Positions 7,513 through 16,000 of a stretch of 40,928 bases of DNA are shown here, in pieces. The stretch spans positions 1 to 40,928 of the forward strand of contig JANTFR010000003.1 in assembly GCA_024763355.1 (NCBI GenBank). Direction: 5' to 3'. The position numbers were made by a program, and so were the translations under genes. The notes under the pieces are model-generated. The model was given only the letters and a program-made list of their open reading frames with translations, did not search any database and was not told the DNA's origin. Position 1 is the stretch's first letter. Every line of letters begins with the position of its first letter. This DNA is from Anaerolineales bacterium. GTDB lineage: Bacteria; Chloroflexota; Anaerolineae; Anaerolineales; DRKV01.

Positions 7513-8661
7513 TTACGGGATGCTGTTTAGCGCCTGGCGCATTACTGCCAGCACGGCCTCCCGCACGGGAAGGAGCACCTGCGCCCCGCTGGTCGGCACG
7601 GTGTAAGGAATGACCTGCTGCGGCCCGATGTAATACGATTGGATGTTTCCGCTCTGCCCCACCGCCTTTGCCAGCGGGAGCAAGGGCTGGATGTCGGCCA
7701 GGGTCAGGTCGGTGAACACATTTTGCTGATACATGGCAAACAGTTCCGGGGCGCGCTGGATGGCATTCAAACTCAGCAAGCGGTAGAACACGGCCTCCAG
7801 CACCTCCTGCTGGCGGCGGGTGCGGTCGAAATCGCTGGTCGTGTAGCGCGAGCGCACGTACCACAGGGCGGTTTCTCCGTCCATGTGCACCACCCCGGCA
7901 GGGACGCTGTACATGCCGTACCCGTCTCGGTGGTCACTGAGCGGAACAGCCACCTGCACGTCAATCCCGCCCAAACTGTCCACCACGTTCTGGAAGGTGA
8001 ACAGGTTGATGCGCACGTAATGGTCGGGACGCACGCCGAAGTTGTACTCAAAGGTCTGCGCCAGGGCATCGAAGCCCCCCCAGGCCATCGCCGTATTGAT
8101 GCGCTGCACCGTCCAGCCGGGGATGTACACGTAGAGGTCGCGGGGGAAGGAGGTGAGATGCACGCTCTGGCGGGCGGGGTCAATCGTCAACAGGATGATG
8201 GTGTCGGTGCGAAAGCCCCCTTCGTACGGGCGTTGGTCGGAACCGAGCAAAACGATGTTGATTTGCCCCTCCGGTTGGGGCAACAAGCCCGCTGGCGGGG
8301 AAATTTCCACGGCGGGCCAGACGATGGGGCCGGGGTAGTCTCCCCAGGCCTTCCCGCTGCCGGGGGAGAGAGTCACCTCAGGGGTGGGTGTGGGCAGTGC
8401 GGTGGGGAGCAGGGTAGCCGTCAGCGCCTGGGGGCGGAAGGGGGTCGCCGTGGCGGTGGCATCCGGCGGAACGGTGACCAGCGGGCCGTGAGCGGCCACC
8501 ACGCGGGCTGCCGGCGCCTTGCCTGCCAGCGGGACGAACAGGAGCGGCAGATTGCAGGCCAGCATTGTCAGGAGCACTGCCCCTGTCAGCCAGGCCAACC
8601 CGCTTTTCAGGGCGTAGGTGTCGGCAGGAGGACGAGCGTTGGGCTGGGGGTGGGTGTCCAT
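7513..8661 (-). CDS. LytR-CpsA-Psr (LCP) family protein
   Basis: Members transfer undecaprenyl-linked glycopolymers to peptidoglycan or other acceptors at the outer membrane face. 382 residues: short cytoplasmic N-terminus, TM helix about 21-43, Pro/Thr-rich linker to ~125, then the LCP domain: INIVLLGSDQR (134-144), RTDTIILLTID (151-161), TSFPRDLYVYIPG (170-182) and ALWYVRSRYTTSDFDRTRRQ, which carry the Arg/Asp residues that bind the pyrophosphate lipid and magnesium in this family. Start ATG 8661 lies 55 bp inside the 3' end of the LysM gene; upstream in-frame codons would translate that gene's stalk out of frame. Third gene of the minus operon with the kinase-like and LysM proteins. Confidence 0.88.
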   Translation of the reverse strand: MDTHPQPNARPPADTYALKSGLAWLTGAVLLTMLACNLPLLFVPLAGKAPAARVVAAHGPLVTVPPDATATATPFRPQALTATLLPTALPTPTPEVTLSPGSGKAWGDYPGPIVWPAVEISPPAGLLPQPEGQINIVLLGSDQRPYEGGFRTDTIILLTIDPARQSVHLTSFPRDLYVYIPGWTVQRINTAMAWGGFDALAQTFEYNFGVRPDHYVRINLFTFQNVVDSLGGIDVQVAVPLSDHRDGYGMYSVPAGVVHMDGETALWYVRSRYTTSDFDRTRRQQEVLEAVFYRLLSLNAIQRAPELFAMYQQNVFTDLTLADIQPLLPLAKAVGQSGNIQSYYIGPQQVIPYTVPTSGAQVLLPVREAVLAVMRQALNSIP

Positions 8662-9584
8662 GTGCTGGTAGACGTTGGCGTGGGCGTGTCGGTTCCCGGT
8701 ATTGGCGTTGAGGTGGCCGTGCTGGTTGGCGTAGGCGTGGCGCTGGGAGGGAGCGTCGTGCCAGCCGTGGGGGTGGGCGAAGGGGGCCCCGCCGTGGGGG
8801 AGGCTGTCTCGGAGGGCGTCGGCGTGATGGTTGGGGTGGGCGTCCCCGGGGATGGGGAGGCCGAGGGGGTGAAAGATGGCGTCCAGGTAGGGGTGAAGGT
8901 TGGCGGGATGGCCGTGAAGGTAGGCGTTTTGGTGGGAGCGGGAACCGCCGTAAAGGTGGCCGTCACCGGCAGCGGGGTGCGGGTCGGCACGTTGGGGACG
9001 TAAAGCCGCTGTCCGGAGCGGATGTAGGTGCTGTTCCCCAGGCAATTTGCCCATTGGAGGGTGGTCACTTCCACCCCGAAAGCCAGGCCGATGCGGAACA
9101 AATTCTCTCCGGGCTGCACCGTATAGAAAATCCAGCCGGGGGGCGGTCCGCATTGCGCCGCCGCGGGCGGAGTGGGGGAGGCGTTCGGCGCGGGTGGTAC
9201 GTAGAGCAGCGCGCCCGCCGGTACGCTCTTGCCGTGCAGACAGTTGCCGTTCTTGATGGCCTGCACGCTGACGCCGTACTCCTGCGCCAGAGACTCCAGC
9301 GTTTCACCGCTCTGGACGGTGACCGCTACCCAGCCGGCCGGCGGCGGGCAGGAGGCGGGCGGTGCAATTGTCTCTGTGGGACGAGGGGCTGGCGGGGAGA
9401 CAGCGGCCGCGCCCGGCGTGAGCAGGACGGGGGAGGGGAAAACAAGCAGCGGCGGAGTGGGGCTGGCGGAAGGAGAAAGCACAGCGCGGTTCTCGTGGAG
9501 CGCGGTGAACGCGCCGCCCAGCACCAGGATGATGGAGAGCAACGAGAACAAAGGCCCGGAGAGATGAGAAAAGCGCTTGGACAT
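8607..9584 (-). CDS. Membrane-anchored protein with two LysM domains and a long Pro/Thr stalk
   Basis: A 325-residue protein. A single N-terminal TM or signal anchor (about 10-29) is followed by a Pro-rich linker, LysM 1 (about 86-130, VTVQSGETLESLAQEYGVS) and LysM 2 (about 152-197, YTVQPGENLFRIGLAFGV), then a low-complexity stalk of TPTP, TPS and SPSP repeats to the C-terminus. LysM domains bind GlcNAc-containing polymers such as peptidoglycan; each domain here has a Cys in NGNC or WANC that could pair. Start ATG 9584 has AGGA upstream and lies 7 bp after the kinase-like gene. The unusual arrangement, with the stalk at the C-terminus beyond the LysM domains, is seen directly. Confidence 0.85.
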   Translation of the reverse strand: MSKRFSHLSGPLFSLLSIILVLGGAFTALHENRAVLSPSASPTPPLLVFPSPVLLTPGAAAVSPPAPRPTETIAPPASCPPPAGWVAVTVQSGETLESLAQEYGVSVQAIKNGNCLHGKSVPAGALLYVPPAPNASPTPPAAAQCGPPPGWIFYTVQPGENLFRIGLAFGVEVTTLQWANCLGNSTYIRSGQRLYVPNVPTRTPLPVTATFTAVPAPTKTPTFTAIPPTFTPTWTPSFTPSASPSPGTPTPTITPTPSETASPTAGPPSPTPTAGTTLPPSATPTPTSTATSTPIPGTDTPTPTSTSTWTPTPSPTLVLLPTPTP

Positions 9585-9591
9585 GTCCTGG

Positions 9592-11910
9592 TCAGGTGTT
9601 GGCCGGTTCCTTCTCTCCCGCCAAAGGTAGCAGCACGCTGAAGGTGGCCCCGATACCTTCCTGGCTGTCCACCCAGACGCGCCCGTCCTGGTTTTCGATG
9701 AGGGTTTTGGCAATCGTCAACCCCGTGCCGTTGTCGCCCAGCCCCTCTATGGGTGTGTTCTCCGAGCGATACAGGCGGGAGAAGACCCGCGGCAAATCGT
9801 CGGGGTGAATGCCGCCGCCCTGGTCGCTAACTTGCAGGAGGACAAAGCCCGGCTCGTTCTCCGTGTCATGTTCCAGGCGGATGCGGAAGGTGACCTCCCC
9901 CTCCGGAGGGGTTGCCAGCGTGGCATTTTGCAGCAGGTGGAAGAGGGCTTGCTGCAACGATTCCTGGTCTGCGGTGAGGGTGGGTAAATCCCGAGGCAGG
10001 TCCAGGCGGAGGGCGATATTTTTCTCCCGCATTAGAGGCCCGGCCGCTGCCAGGGCTTTATCTACCACGCGATTGAGGGGGACGTTAGACTGGATGAGGG
10101 CCTGTGGCGGCTTTCCGACGGTCACGATTTGTATCAAATCTTCAATCAGCGTCCCCATGCGCTCGATGGAAGCGCGAATCCGTTCCAGGAATTTTCGCTG
10201 CAAGGCTCCTAAAATGCCGACGGATTCTCCCAGCAGCAAGTCGGTGTACCCCAGGATGGAAGACATGGGCTGCCGCAACTCTTGCGCCAGGTTCGTGAGG
10301 GCCTGCCGTTGTTCGTCCGTCACCGGTTCGCTCTTCTGCGCCAGCAAGGCGCGGCGGTCGGCCTCCGAAAGAAGTTGCTGTAAGCGGGCGACTTCGCTGA
10401 GCGCCGTGCGCAGTTCTCTTTCCAGTTGAGAGACCTGCCCGTTACCGGATGTCTGTTTACTCAGGTCGCTCAGTTGTTCCTGAAGCGCCCGATTTTCTTC
10501 CTGTAATTTGTGGATGACCTCCTGGGCGGTTTCCTGCGCTTCCAGAAGCGCTTCCAGACTCCCTTCAGGTGGCTCCCGTTGTTGTTGGGCGGTTGCTGCT
10601 TTGAAAGCGGCTATTTCCTCCTCCAGGCGCTGACGGGCGGCCTCCGCTTCCTGCTGTTTTTGTTGTGCGGCCTCCAGTTCTGTGCGGACCGTTTGCAGGT
10701 TTTCTTCCAGCGTTTGCAGGCGACTTTCCTGCACCTTCTGCTCCCCCAGGGCCTGCCCCGCCCGCAAAAGCGAGGTCTGGGCTGTCTGGCTCCAACTTTG
10801 CTCGCCAGAAAGGAGCACCAGCCCCATTTCCACGGCATCTTCCGGGGAAATCACGGGGGCAGCGAGCAGGTGGCCTTCCGGAACGTTCAAACGTTCCCAT
10901 AGCGTGTGCAGGTCTATCGATGTGCTGCTGGCCGGCAGGCGGAGAGGCCGCTTGCGGCGCAGGGCATTGTTCAGGATGGGGATGTCTCCCACGGAGAACG
11001 TCCCCTCCGGCCCGTAGGCATCCTCTTTCCGTTGGTAACTGCACGCAATTTGCCAGGCCCGTTCTCCCGCGGGGAGTAGAATCCCTACCGCGTCGGCCTC
11101 GAAAAAACCAGCCAAAGCGCGGGCCAGCAGGCGGTAGCGTTTTTCATCCGGCAGGTTGCTTTGCTGTAGTCCCAGCCAGTCTTCCCAGGCGGCGGTTATC
11201 CCTTCCCGGATTTGCGATGCTGTGCGAGGCGCGGCGGGAATTTCGGGGAGGAAACGTTGGGAAAGGGCAATCAGGAGGGGATATGCGGCCATCTGGGCTG
11301 CCCGCACTGCGCCGGGTAAGTCGCTGTTGGGCAAGGGAGTGATAAAGTGTGCCAGGTGTCCTGCCATGCTTATCCCCAGCATTGCCAGTCCGGTTTCCCA
11401 TTGATTGGGACGCCGTACAATCAAGAGGAAACTGCCAAAAACCAGTATCGCCAAGGCCATGATTTCCCAGGCCAGGTCGAAGCCGCTTTCGTTGTAGGCC
11501 CCGGCAGGCTCTCCCCAGGTCAGGTTGAGCAGAAAGACCACCCCCACAAACAGACCGAAGAATCCGGCGGCGGCATCCGCGCCTCGCTCCGGCTCGGGAT
11601 AGGCCCATAACCAGGCAATAAGCAGCACCCCCAGGGTGGTAACCAGCCTGTCCAGGGTGGGCAACAAGATGGGAAAATCCACCCATCCCTGGGCGGCGAC
11701 GATTGCCCCTCCGAAGAGCAACAGGCGCAACCCCAGCAGGGCGCTCAAGCCTGTCACCATGCGGCGCGCCGGGGGAGAGGGGCGCGTGCGCCACAAGGTC
11801 AACGCGCTTTGCAAAGCCCAGGCAACCGAAAAAGCCACAACCAGATGGTAGGCCATGTTTCCGGGCTGCGTAGTGAGGATAGTCAAAATTTGTTGGAAGA
11901 AAGAAGCCAT
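9592..11910 (-). CDS. Membrane GAF/HisKA-like/HATPase protein lacking the phosphoacceptor His
   Basis: A 772-residue sensor-kinase-like protein. N-terminal TM helices at about 20-40, 52-74, 85-103, 114-131, 147-165 and 173-190; a GAF-like domain at about 255-390; a long coiled coil (about 390-525); then a dimerisation segment LAQELRQPMSSILGYTDLLL (541-560) and an intact ATPase domain with N box QNATLA (661-666), G1 VSDQGGGI (694-701) and G2 GDNGTGLTIA (725-734). In a normal H box the pattern is SHELRTPL; here AQELRQPM puts Gln543 at the His position. It may be a pseudokinase, or may act through a partner. Start ATG 11910 has GAAGGGAAA upstream; the alternative at 11958 lies upstream of the -10 box. 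First gene of an operon with LysM and LCP genes. Confidence 0.85.
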   Translation of the reverse strand: MASFFQQILTILTTQPGNMAYHLVVAFSVAWALQSALTLWRTRPSPPARRMVTGLSALLGLRLLLFGGAIVAAQGWVDFPILLPTLDRLVTTLGVLLIAWLWAYPEPERGADAAAGFFGLFVGVVFLLNLTWGEPAGAYNESGFDLAWEIMALAILVFGSFLLIVRRPNQWETGLAMLGISMAGHLAHFITPLPNSDLPGAVRAAQMAAYPLLIALSQRFLPEIPAAPRTASQIREGITAAWEDWLGLQQSNLPDEKRYRLLARALAGFFEADAVGILLPAGERAWQIACSYQRKEDAYGPEGTFSVGDIPILNNALRRKRPLRLPASSTSIDLHTLWERLNVPEGHLLAAPVISPEDAVEMGLVLLSGEQSWSQTAQTSLLRAGQALGEQKVQESRLQTLEENLQTVRTELEAAQQKQQEAEAARQRLEEEIAAFKAATAQQQREPPEGSLEALLEAQETAQEVIHKLQEENRALQEQLSDLSKQTSGNGQVSQLERELRTALSEVARLQQLLSEADRRALLAQKSEPVTDEQRQALTNLAQELRQPMSSILGYTDLLLGESVGILGALQRKFLERIRASIERMGTLIEDLIQIVTVGKPPQALIQSNVPLNRVVDKALAAAGPLMREKNIALRLDLPRDLPTLTADQESLQQALFHLLQNATLATPPEGEVTFRIRLEHDTENEPGFVLLQVSDQGGGIHPDDLPRVFSRLYRSENTPIEGLGDNGTGLTIAKTLIENQDGRVWVDSQEGIGATFSVLLPLAGEKEPANT

Positions 11911-11932
11911 AGCAGATTTCCCTTCACGCCAA

Positions 11933-11938
11933 ATTATA
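11933..11938 (-). promoter_or_regulatory. -10 box (TATAAT) for the kinase-like operon
   Basis: A perfect TATAAT on the minus strand, 23 bases before ATG 11910. No good -35 is seen at 16-18 nt, so this would be an activator-dependent or extended promoter, or chance. Confidence 0.5.
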
Positions 11939-11959
11939 GCATGTTCATATCTGTGCAAG

Positions 11960-12188
11960 ATGGCGGAAGGATGACACCTCCGTGATGACGTTGACCGCCC
12001 TTTCCCCGTTGCAAGTGCCGCGCCAGTTTTTCGTCCCGAAATTCCCGCCGTCAGGTGACAGCCTTGTTTGTCCGCGTGGTATGTATCCGCAGATTACGCC
12101 GATTGCACGGATTTTTTGCTTCCTCCATCTGCGCCATCTGCGGATGAATCTGTCCACCTTTGGAATTCCTGAATTTCTGCGAAGAAGG
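11960..12188. other. Intergenic spacer with a 10-bp inverted repeat
   Basis: No gene is seen. ATCCGCAGAT (12085-12094) and its exact complement ATCTGCGGAT (12136-12145) bracket a section with short repeats of the ATCTGCG type. At 12049-12061 thirteen bases (complement of CTGTCACCTGACG) match the right side of the 2596-2628 palindrome, perhaps a decayed half-copy. Confidence 0.5.
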
Positions 12189-12216
12189 TTGACAAATCGA
12201 AAATTCCGAGTACAAT
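12189..12216 (+). promoter_or_regulatory. Sigma70-type promoter for tRNA-Leu
   Basis: Consensus -35 TTGACA (12189-12194), 16-nt spacer, -10 TACAAT (12211-12216); the predicted start falls about 5 nt before the tRNA. Confidence 0.85.
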
Positions 12217-12227
12217 ACCCTGCGCAT

Positions 12228-12312
12228 GCCGAAGTGGCGGAACAGGCAGACGCGCTGCGTTCAGGGCGCAGTTCCCATTACGGGAGTGTGGGTTCGACTC
12301 CCACCTTCGGCA
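12228..12312 (+). tRNA. tRNA-Leu (anticodon CAG)
   Basis: Class II tRNA: acceptor GCCGAAG (12228-12234) pairs with CTTCGGC (12305-12311), discriminator A at 12312. The anticodon arm CTGCG-TTCAGGG-CGCAG gives CAG, and a long variable arm (CCC...GGG) follows. The T loop has GGTTCGACTCC. CCA is not encoded. Confidence 0.95.
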
Positions 12313-12315
12313 CAG

Positions 12316-12343
12316 AAAAAGCCCCCTTCCGAGGGCTTTTTTT
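12316..12343 (+). terminator. Rho-independent terminator of tRNA-Leu
   Basis: AAAAAGCCC pairs with GGGCTTTTT around a short loop, and seven T follow. Confidence 0.85.
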
Positions 12344-12368
12344 GTTTGCCAGAGTGGGATAGATGCGG

Positions 12369-12374
12369 TATCAT
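12369..12374 (+). promoter_or_regulatory. -10 box for the FtsB/DivIC-like gene
   Basis: TATCAT only six bases before ATG 12381, so transcription would begin at the start codon. The -35 is weak. Confidence 0.45.
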
Positions 12375-12380
12375 CAGAGC

Positions 12381-12758
12381 ATGAAGAGCAAAGTCAAGTA
12401 TGTCTTGATTGCGGTGGGACTGGCCGTATTGGTCATGCTGCTCAGCGACTTCAACGCCCGCATTGCCGAGTTGAACCGTCTGCGCCGCGAACACGAACAG
12501 GTGGCCACCCAACTGGCCGGCATGCAGGGCACGCAGGCGGCCCTGCAAACGCAAATTGTGTATGCCACCTCGGATGCCGCCGTGCTGGAAAATGCGTATG
12601 AGGAAAACCGTATGGTGCGGCCGGGTGATGTTCTGGTTGTGCCCCTGGGTGGGGTAACCGCTACTCCTACGCCGGTTTTACCTGTTTCCCCTCAGGCAGC
12701 GGAGGAACATGCTCCCTGGGAATACTGGTTTGCGCTTTTCTTTGAAGAAACCCCTTGA
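12381..12758 (+). CDS. FtsB/DivIC-like septum formation initiator protein
   Basis: A 125-residue single-pass membrane protein: short basic N-terminus, TM helix about 6-24, then a coiled coil (about 25-65, ARIAELNRLRREHEQVATQL) and an end region with AYEENRMVRPGDVLVVP. This size, topology and the motif before the Pro-rich tail match the FtsB/DivIC family, which links early and late division proteins. Start ATG 12381 was chosen over the in-frame ATG at 12363, because MKSKVKY leads straight into the TM helix and a -10 box lies between the two. Its stop overlaps the -35 of the next tRNA promoter. A solitary gene between two tRNAs. Confidence 0.75.
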   Translation: MKSKVKYVLIAVGLAVLVMLLSDFNARIAELNRLRREHEQVATQLAGMQGTQAALQTQIVYATSDAAVLENAYEENRMVRPGDVLVVPLGGVTATPTPVLPVSPQAAEEHAPWEYWFALFFEETP

Positions 12759-12783
12759 CGGGAGCGGCGCGGCGTGCTAGAAT
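12755..12783 (+). promoter_or_regulatory. Sigma70-type promoter for tRNA-fMet
   Basis: -35 TTGACG (12755-12760), 17-nt spacer, -10 TAGAAT (12778-12783). The -35 overlaps the stop codon of the FtsB-like gene. Confidence 0.8.
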
Positions 12784-12807
12784 TGCGCCCGCTCAATAAG
12801 ATAGCGT

Positions 12808-12879
12808 TGCGGGGTGGAGCAGTGGCAGCTCGTCGGGCTCATAACCCGAAGGTCGCAGGTTCGAGTCCTGCCCCCGCTA
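12808..12879 (+). tRNA. Initiator tRNA-Met (anticodon CAT)
   Basis: The anticodon arm CGGG-CTCATAA-CCCG has the three consecutive G:C pairs that mark initiator tRNA. Acceptor bases 2-7 (GCGGGG) pair with CCCCGC but the first base T does not pair with T at position 72, the 1:72 mismatch expected of an initiator. T arm GCAGG-TTCGAGT-CCTGC; discriminator A at 12879; CCA is not encoded. Confidence 0.92.
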
Positions 12880-12884
12880 CCTGA

Positions 12885-12912
12885 AAAAAACGCCTGATTT
12901 CAGGCGTTTTTT
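12885..12912 (+). terminator. Rho-independent terminator of tRNA-fMet
   Basis: CGCCTG (12891-12896) pairs with CAGGCG (12901-12906) around ATTT, flanked by A and T runs. The symmetry would also allow termination from the minus strand. Confidence 0.88.
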
Positions 12913-12960
12913 GCTTTAAGGGTCACGGCAGTTAACCGTGGAAGCGTAAAAAACTGAGGC

Positions 12961-13058
12961 AACGTGGAATTGCGGGGTAAGAGGGGCAGACTTCCGAGAT
13001 TTCTTCGGAGGAACGTTCGGCTGGAGCGGCCCTCGTCAAAATCTCGGAAGTCTTAACC
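12961..13058 (+). repeat. Structured dispersed repeat, copy 1
   Basis: Begins AACGTGGAATTGCGGGGTA and contains arms AGACTTCCGAGATTT and its exact complement (ending near 13053), around a core with GTTC and GAGCGGCCCTCGTC. Copies 2 (17170-17277) and 3 (28273-28390) share the start, the core and the arm layout. This copy lacks the right-hand TTTACCCCA section. It lies beyond the 3' end of the gene at 13099-17115. Confidence 0.85.
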
Positions 13059-13098
13059 GAAAACGCTTGTGTCTTCGTTGGCGCTAACGCTCTCTTAC

Positions 13099-16000
13099 CT
13101 ACGGCGCGGATTGCGCTTGATGCCATTGGCGCATGACCACCATTTCAGATGCCCACCGCTCGGTTTTTCCGGCAGGCAACCCATTTTCGGCTGCCTTCAG
13201 GCTTGCGAGGCTTGGCCCTTTGGAAATGTGTTTGGCGCTCGCGGATGTCTGGCGCATTACCAGAGGCAAGTAGATATGATACCCCTCCACCGTGACTACC
13301 ACTTCATCCGGCGTCGGGTCGGGCAGCCCCAGACTGTCAGTAACGGTCAGGGTGAAAGTCAGCACCGCCGGGCTGCTCGGCGCGGTAAAGGTGGGACTGA
13401 CCACTGTTGCGTCGGACAGCGTCACCGCCGGGCCGCCGGTCTGGGTCCAGCGGTAGGTCAGCGGGTCGCCGTCCGGGTCGCTACTGGCCGAACCGTCCAG
13501 AGTGACCACCGCGCCGGGGGCCACCGTCTGGTCTGAACCGGCGTCAGCCACAGGTGGGTTGTTGACTATGCTAGTAACGGTCAGGACGCCGGTCTGGCCT
13601 ACATCAAACGGGTTGCCGGGCCACACCCCCTTGAGGTCGCCATATTCCCAGGCGGCATTGGGGTTGCCCGCGCCGTGATTGCCGTCAAAGCGCACGGTGT
13701 AGGAATAAACGCCGGCAGCCAGAGGGGTGAGAGTGGCAGTGTAGATGTCGTTGTTGCCGTTCTGATTGCCGGTAAAGGTCATTGGCGTCCAGGTCCACGA
13801 GGCGGGGTCGGCGCTCGTGCCGTAGCCAAGTTCAGCCCACACACCTCGGCCCTCGCCGGCCGGGTTGGTCACATTTTGGATATAGACTTCGCCGCTGATG
13901 GGTTCGGTTGTGTTGCCCAGGCTGATGGTAATGGTTGACGGTTGCATCAGGTGGGCGTAGCCAACGGTGACGTTACGATAGTCGTCCACTGTCGCCGTGG
14001 TGGTCACCGTTACTACGCGGTTGTCGGTGTTGAGCCAGTCCCATTGGTCCCCACCGCTCTTGACGACGTATTTGTACTCGTAGGTACCGGTATCGCTCAG
14101 AATGACGGTGACGGAAAAGACGCTGGCATCGGCGTTGGCGGTCATGTAGGTGGCAGTGGTGCTCCAACCGTTAAAGTCACCGCTCAGGTAGAGGTCCTCG
14201 CCGTTCTGCACCACATCTTCTGCATCGTGGTAAACAAAGGTAAGGGGGTAGTCCAGGTCTATGTCGGCATCGTAGCGAGGAACCAGTTTGTAATTGCCGT
14301 AACTATAGTTGCCGATGCCCCGGATAAAGCCGTACAGGTCGCCGTTGGTGGGAGTGTAGGTCAGGTACTGGCTCCAGTCGTCGGCGTGGGCCTCGCCCGA
14401 ACCGTCATCGAAAGCCCATTCACCGTAGCCCAGGTTGTCATTCGTCACCGTTGCACCCTGGAACTCGATGAGCACGCTTTCGTAGGCTTCGGCAGTAGCG
14501 GCAGCGGTGGGAGCAAAGACGCCGGTGGTCAGGACCTCAGGGGCCGGCAGTGGGTTGCCGTTGCTGATGACCTGCTGGACGCCGCCCACGCTGTCGCGGA
14601 TGCTCAACTGGGTGACGCCGTTGTATTCCAGCACCTGCCCGTAGAGGAGCACCCTGTCGCCTTCCTGCACTGCCGGTTTATCGCCGCCGTTGTAGATGTA
14701 GAGGCCGCTCCACGGACCGCCGGCCGGGTCTTCGATAAAGTAGCGGTTGTTGGCCGTCGGATAAACATCGCTGGCGGCAATGACCACTCCCTCGACCCAA
14801 ACATGCTGACCGGCGTAAGGTGAGGCGTCGTCGTTGGCCGGCTCGGGCACGTATTGTATCTCGCGGATGGGCATGACCAGCACGTGAGCATATTCGGCAT
14901 AGTTGTTGCCCGTGACCGTATCGTTGCTGGCCGTGATTTCGACCGTATTGGTCAGCACGTACATCGTTGGCGAGGTCGCCACCGTGCCGGTGACCACCAG
15001 CCAGCCGGACTGGGTGAGGGTCGGTGTGGCGCAAACCAGCGTGGTCAACGTGGGCGTGCAGTTCATCGTGGGGGAGATGGCGTGGTTGGTGTAGGTGAAA
15101 TCGGCGGGGAAGGTGTCGGTCAGAATCACGCCCAGGGCCGGGTCGGTGCCGATGAAATCAAAGTCAACGGTGTAGGTGATGTCGTCGCCGGGCCACACCG
15201 GGCCGGTGGGGCCGGTCTTGGTCACCGAGAGGTCCATGCCGGTGATGGTGGTGGTCAGAACGGCGGTGTTATTGGTGGGCGAGATGTCGCCGCCGGCGTC
15301 AATGGTCACTTCGTTGGTGATGACCGTGCCGGGCAAAACCGAAGTCGTTATCTGAGCGGTGACGGTCACCACACCCGAGGGGAAACCGCAGTCCAGCGTG
15401 CCAGACCAGGAGACCGCGTGGGCCACCGGGTCGTAGGTGCCCGGCGGGTCGGTGGAGATATAGTCCACTTCCGCGGGCAGGGTATCGGTCAGGGTATAGG
15501 TGGTGGCCGGTGCCGGGTTGAGCGACGAGAAGGTCACGGTGTAAGTGATGGTGTCGCCGAGCGAAGCTGATGCCGGGCCGGACTTCGTCACGGTCATATC
15601 CACAGGGCCGGGGGTGTTGGTCGTGCCGTAGGTGGTCGGCAACTCAAAGAGAGTGCTCCATCCACCAGATGTGCTCCAGTTGTAGCCATCGTTGGGGCCT
15701 TGCCCGTCGCAGACGCGCTGAATGGAGCCGCTCTCGTTGCCCGGCGCGTCGGATGTGATCTGATCCACTCGGATGCCCTCGTCGGTCCAGAGGTAGAGTC
15801 CGTCGTTGTAGCCGATGGCCAGAGTACCCGAATAGACGATCCAGCCGCCGGCCGGGATGGTGTCGGTGAACACTTGCAAGCCATCGCCGCCATCGGTGAC
15901 GTACCAGCCGGTCATCACCACGGTGGCGGTGAGGGGGTTGTACAGCTCATAGTAGTCGAAGTCAACTTCATCGTCGGCGTCCAAATAGGCGTTGACCTCG

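Noticed and set aside
7639-9003. A 454-codon open frame opposite the LCP and LysM genes
   Set aside because: The opposite strand has recognisable LCP and LysM motifs; this frame has none, and reads VGVGV repeats from the Pro/Thr stalk codons.
9585-9713. A longer start for the LysM protein at 9713
   Set aside because: The extra residues come from the kinase-like gene's ATPase domain in another frame; ATG 9584 begins MSKRFS directly before the TM helix.
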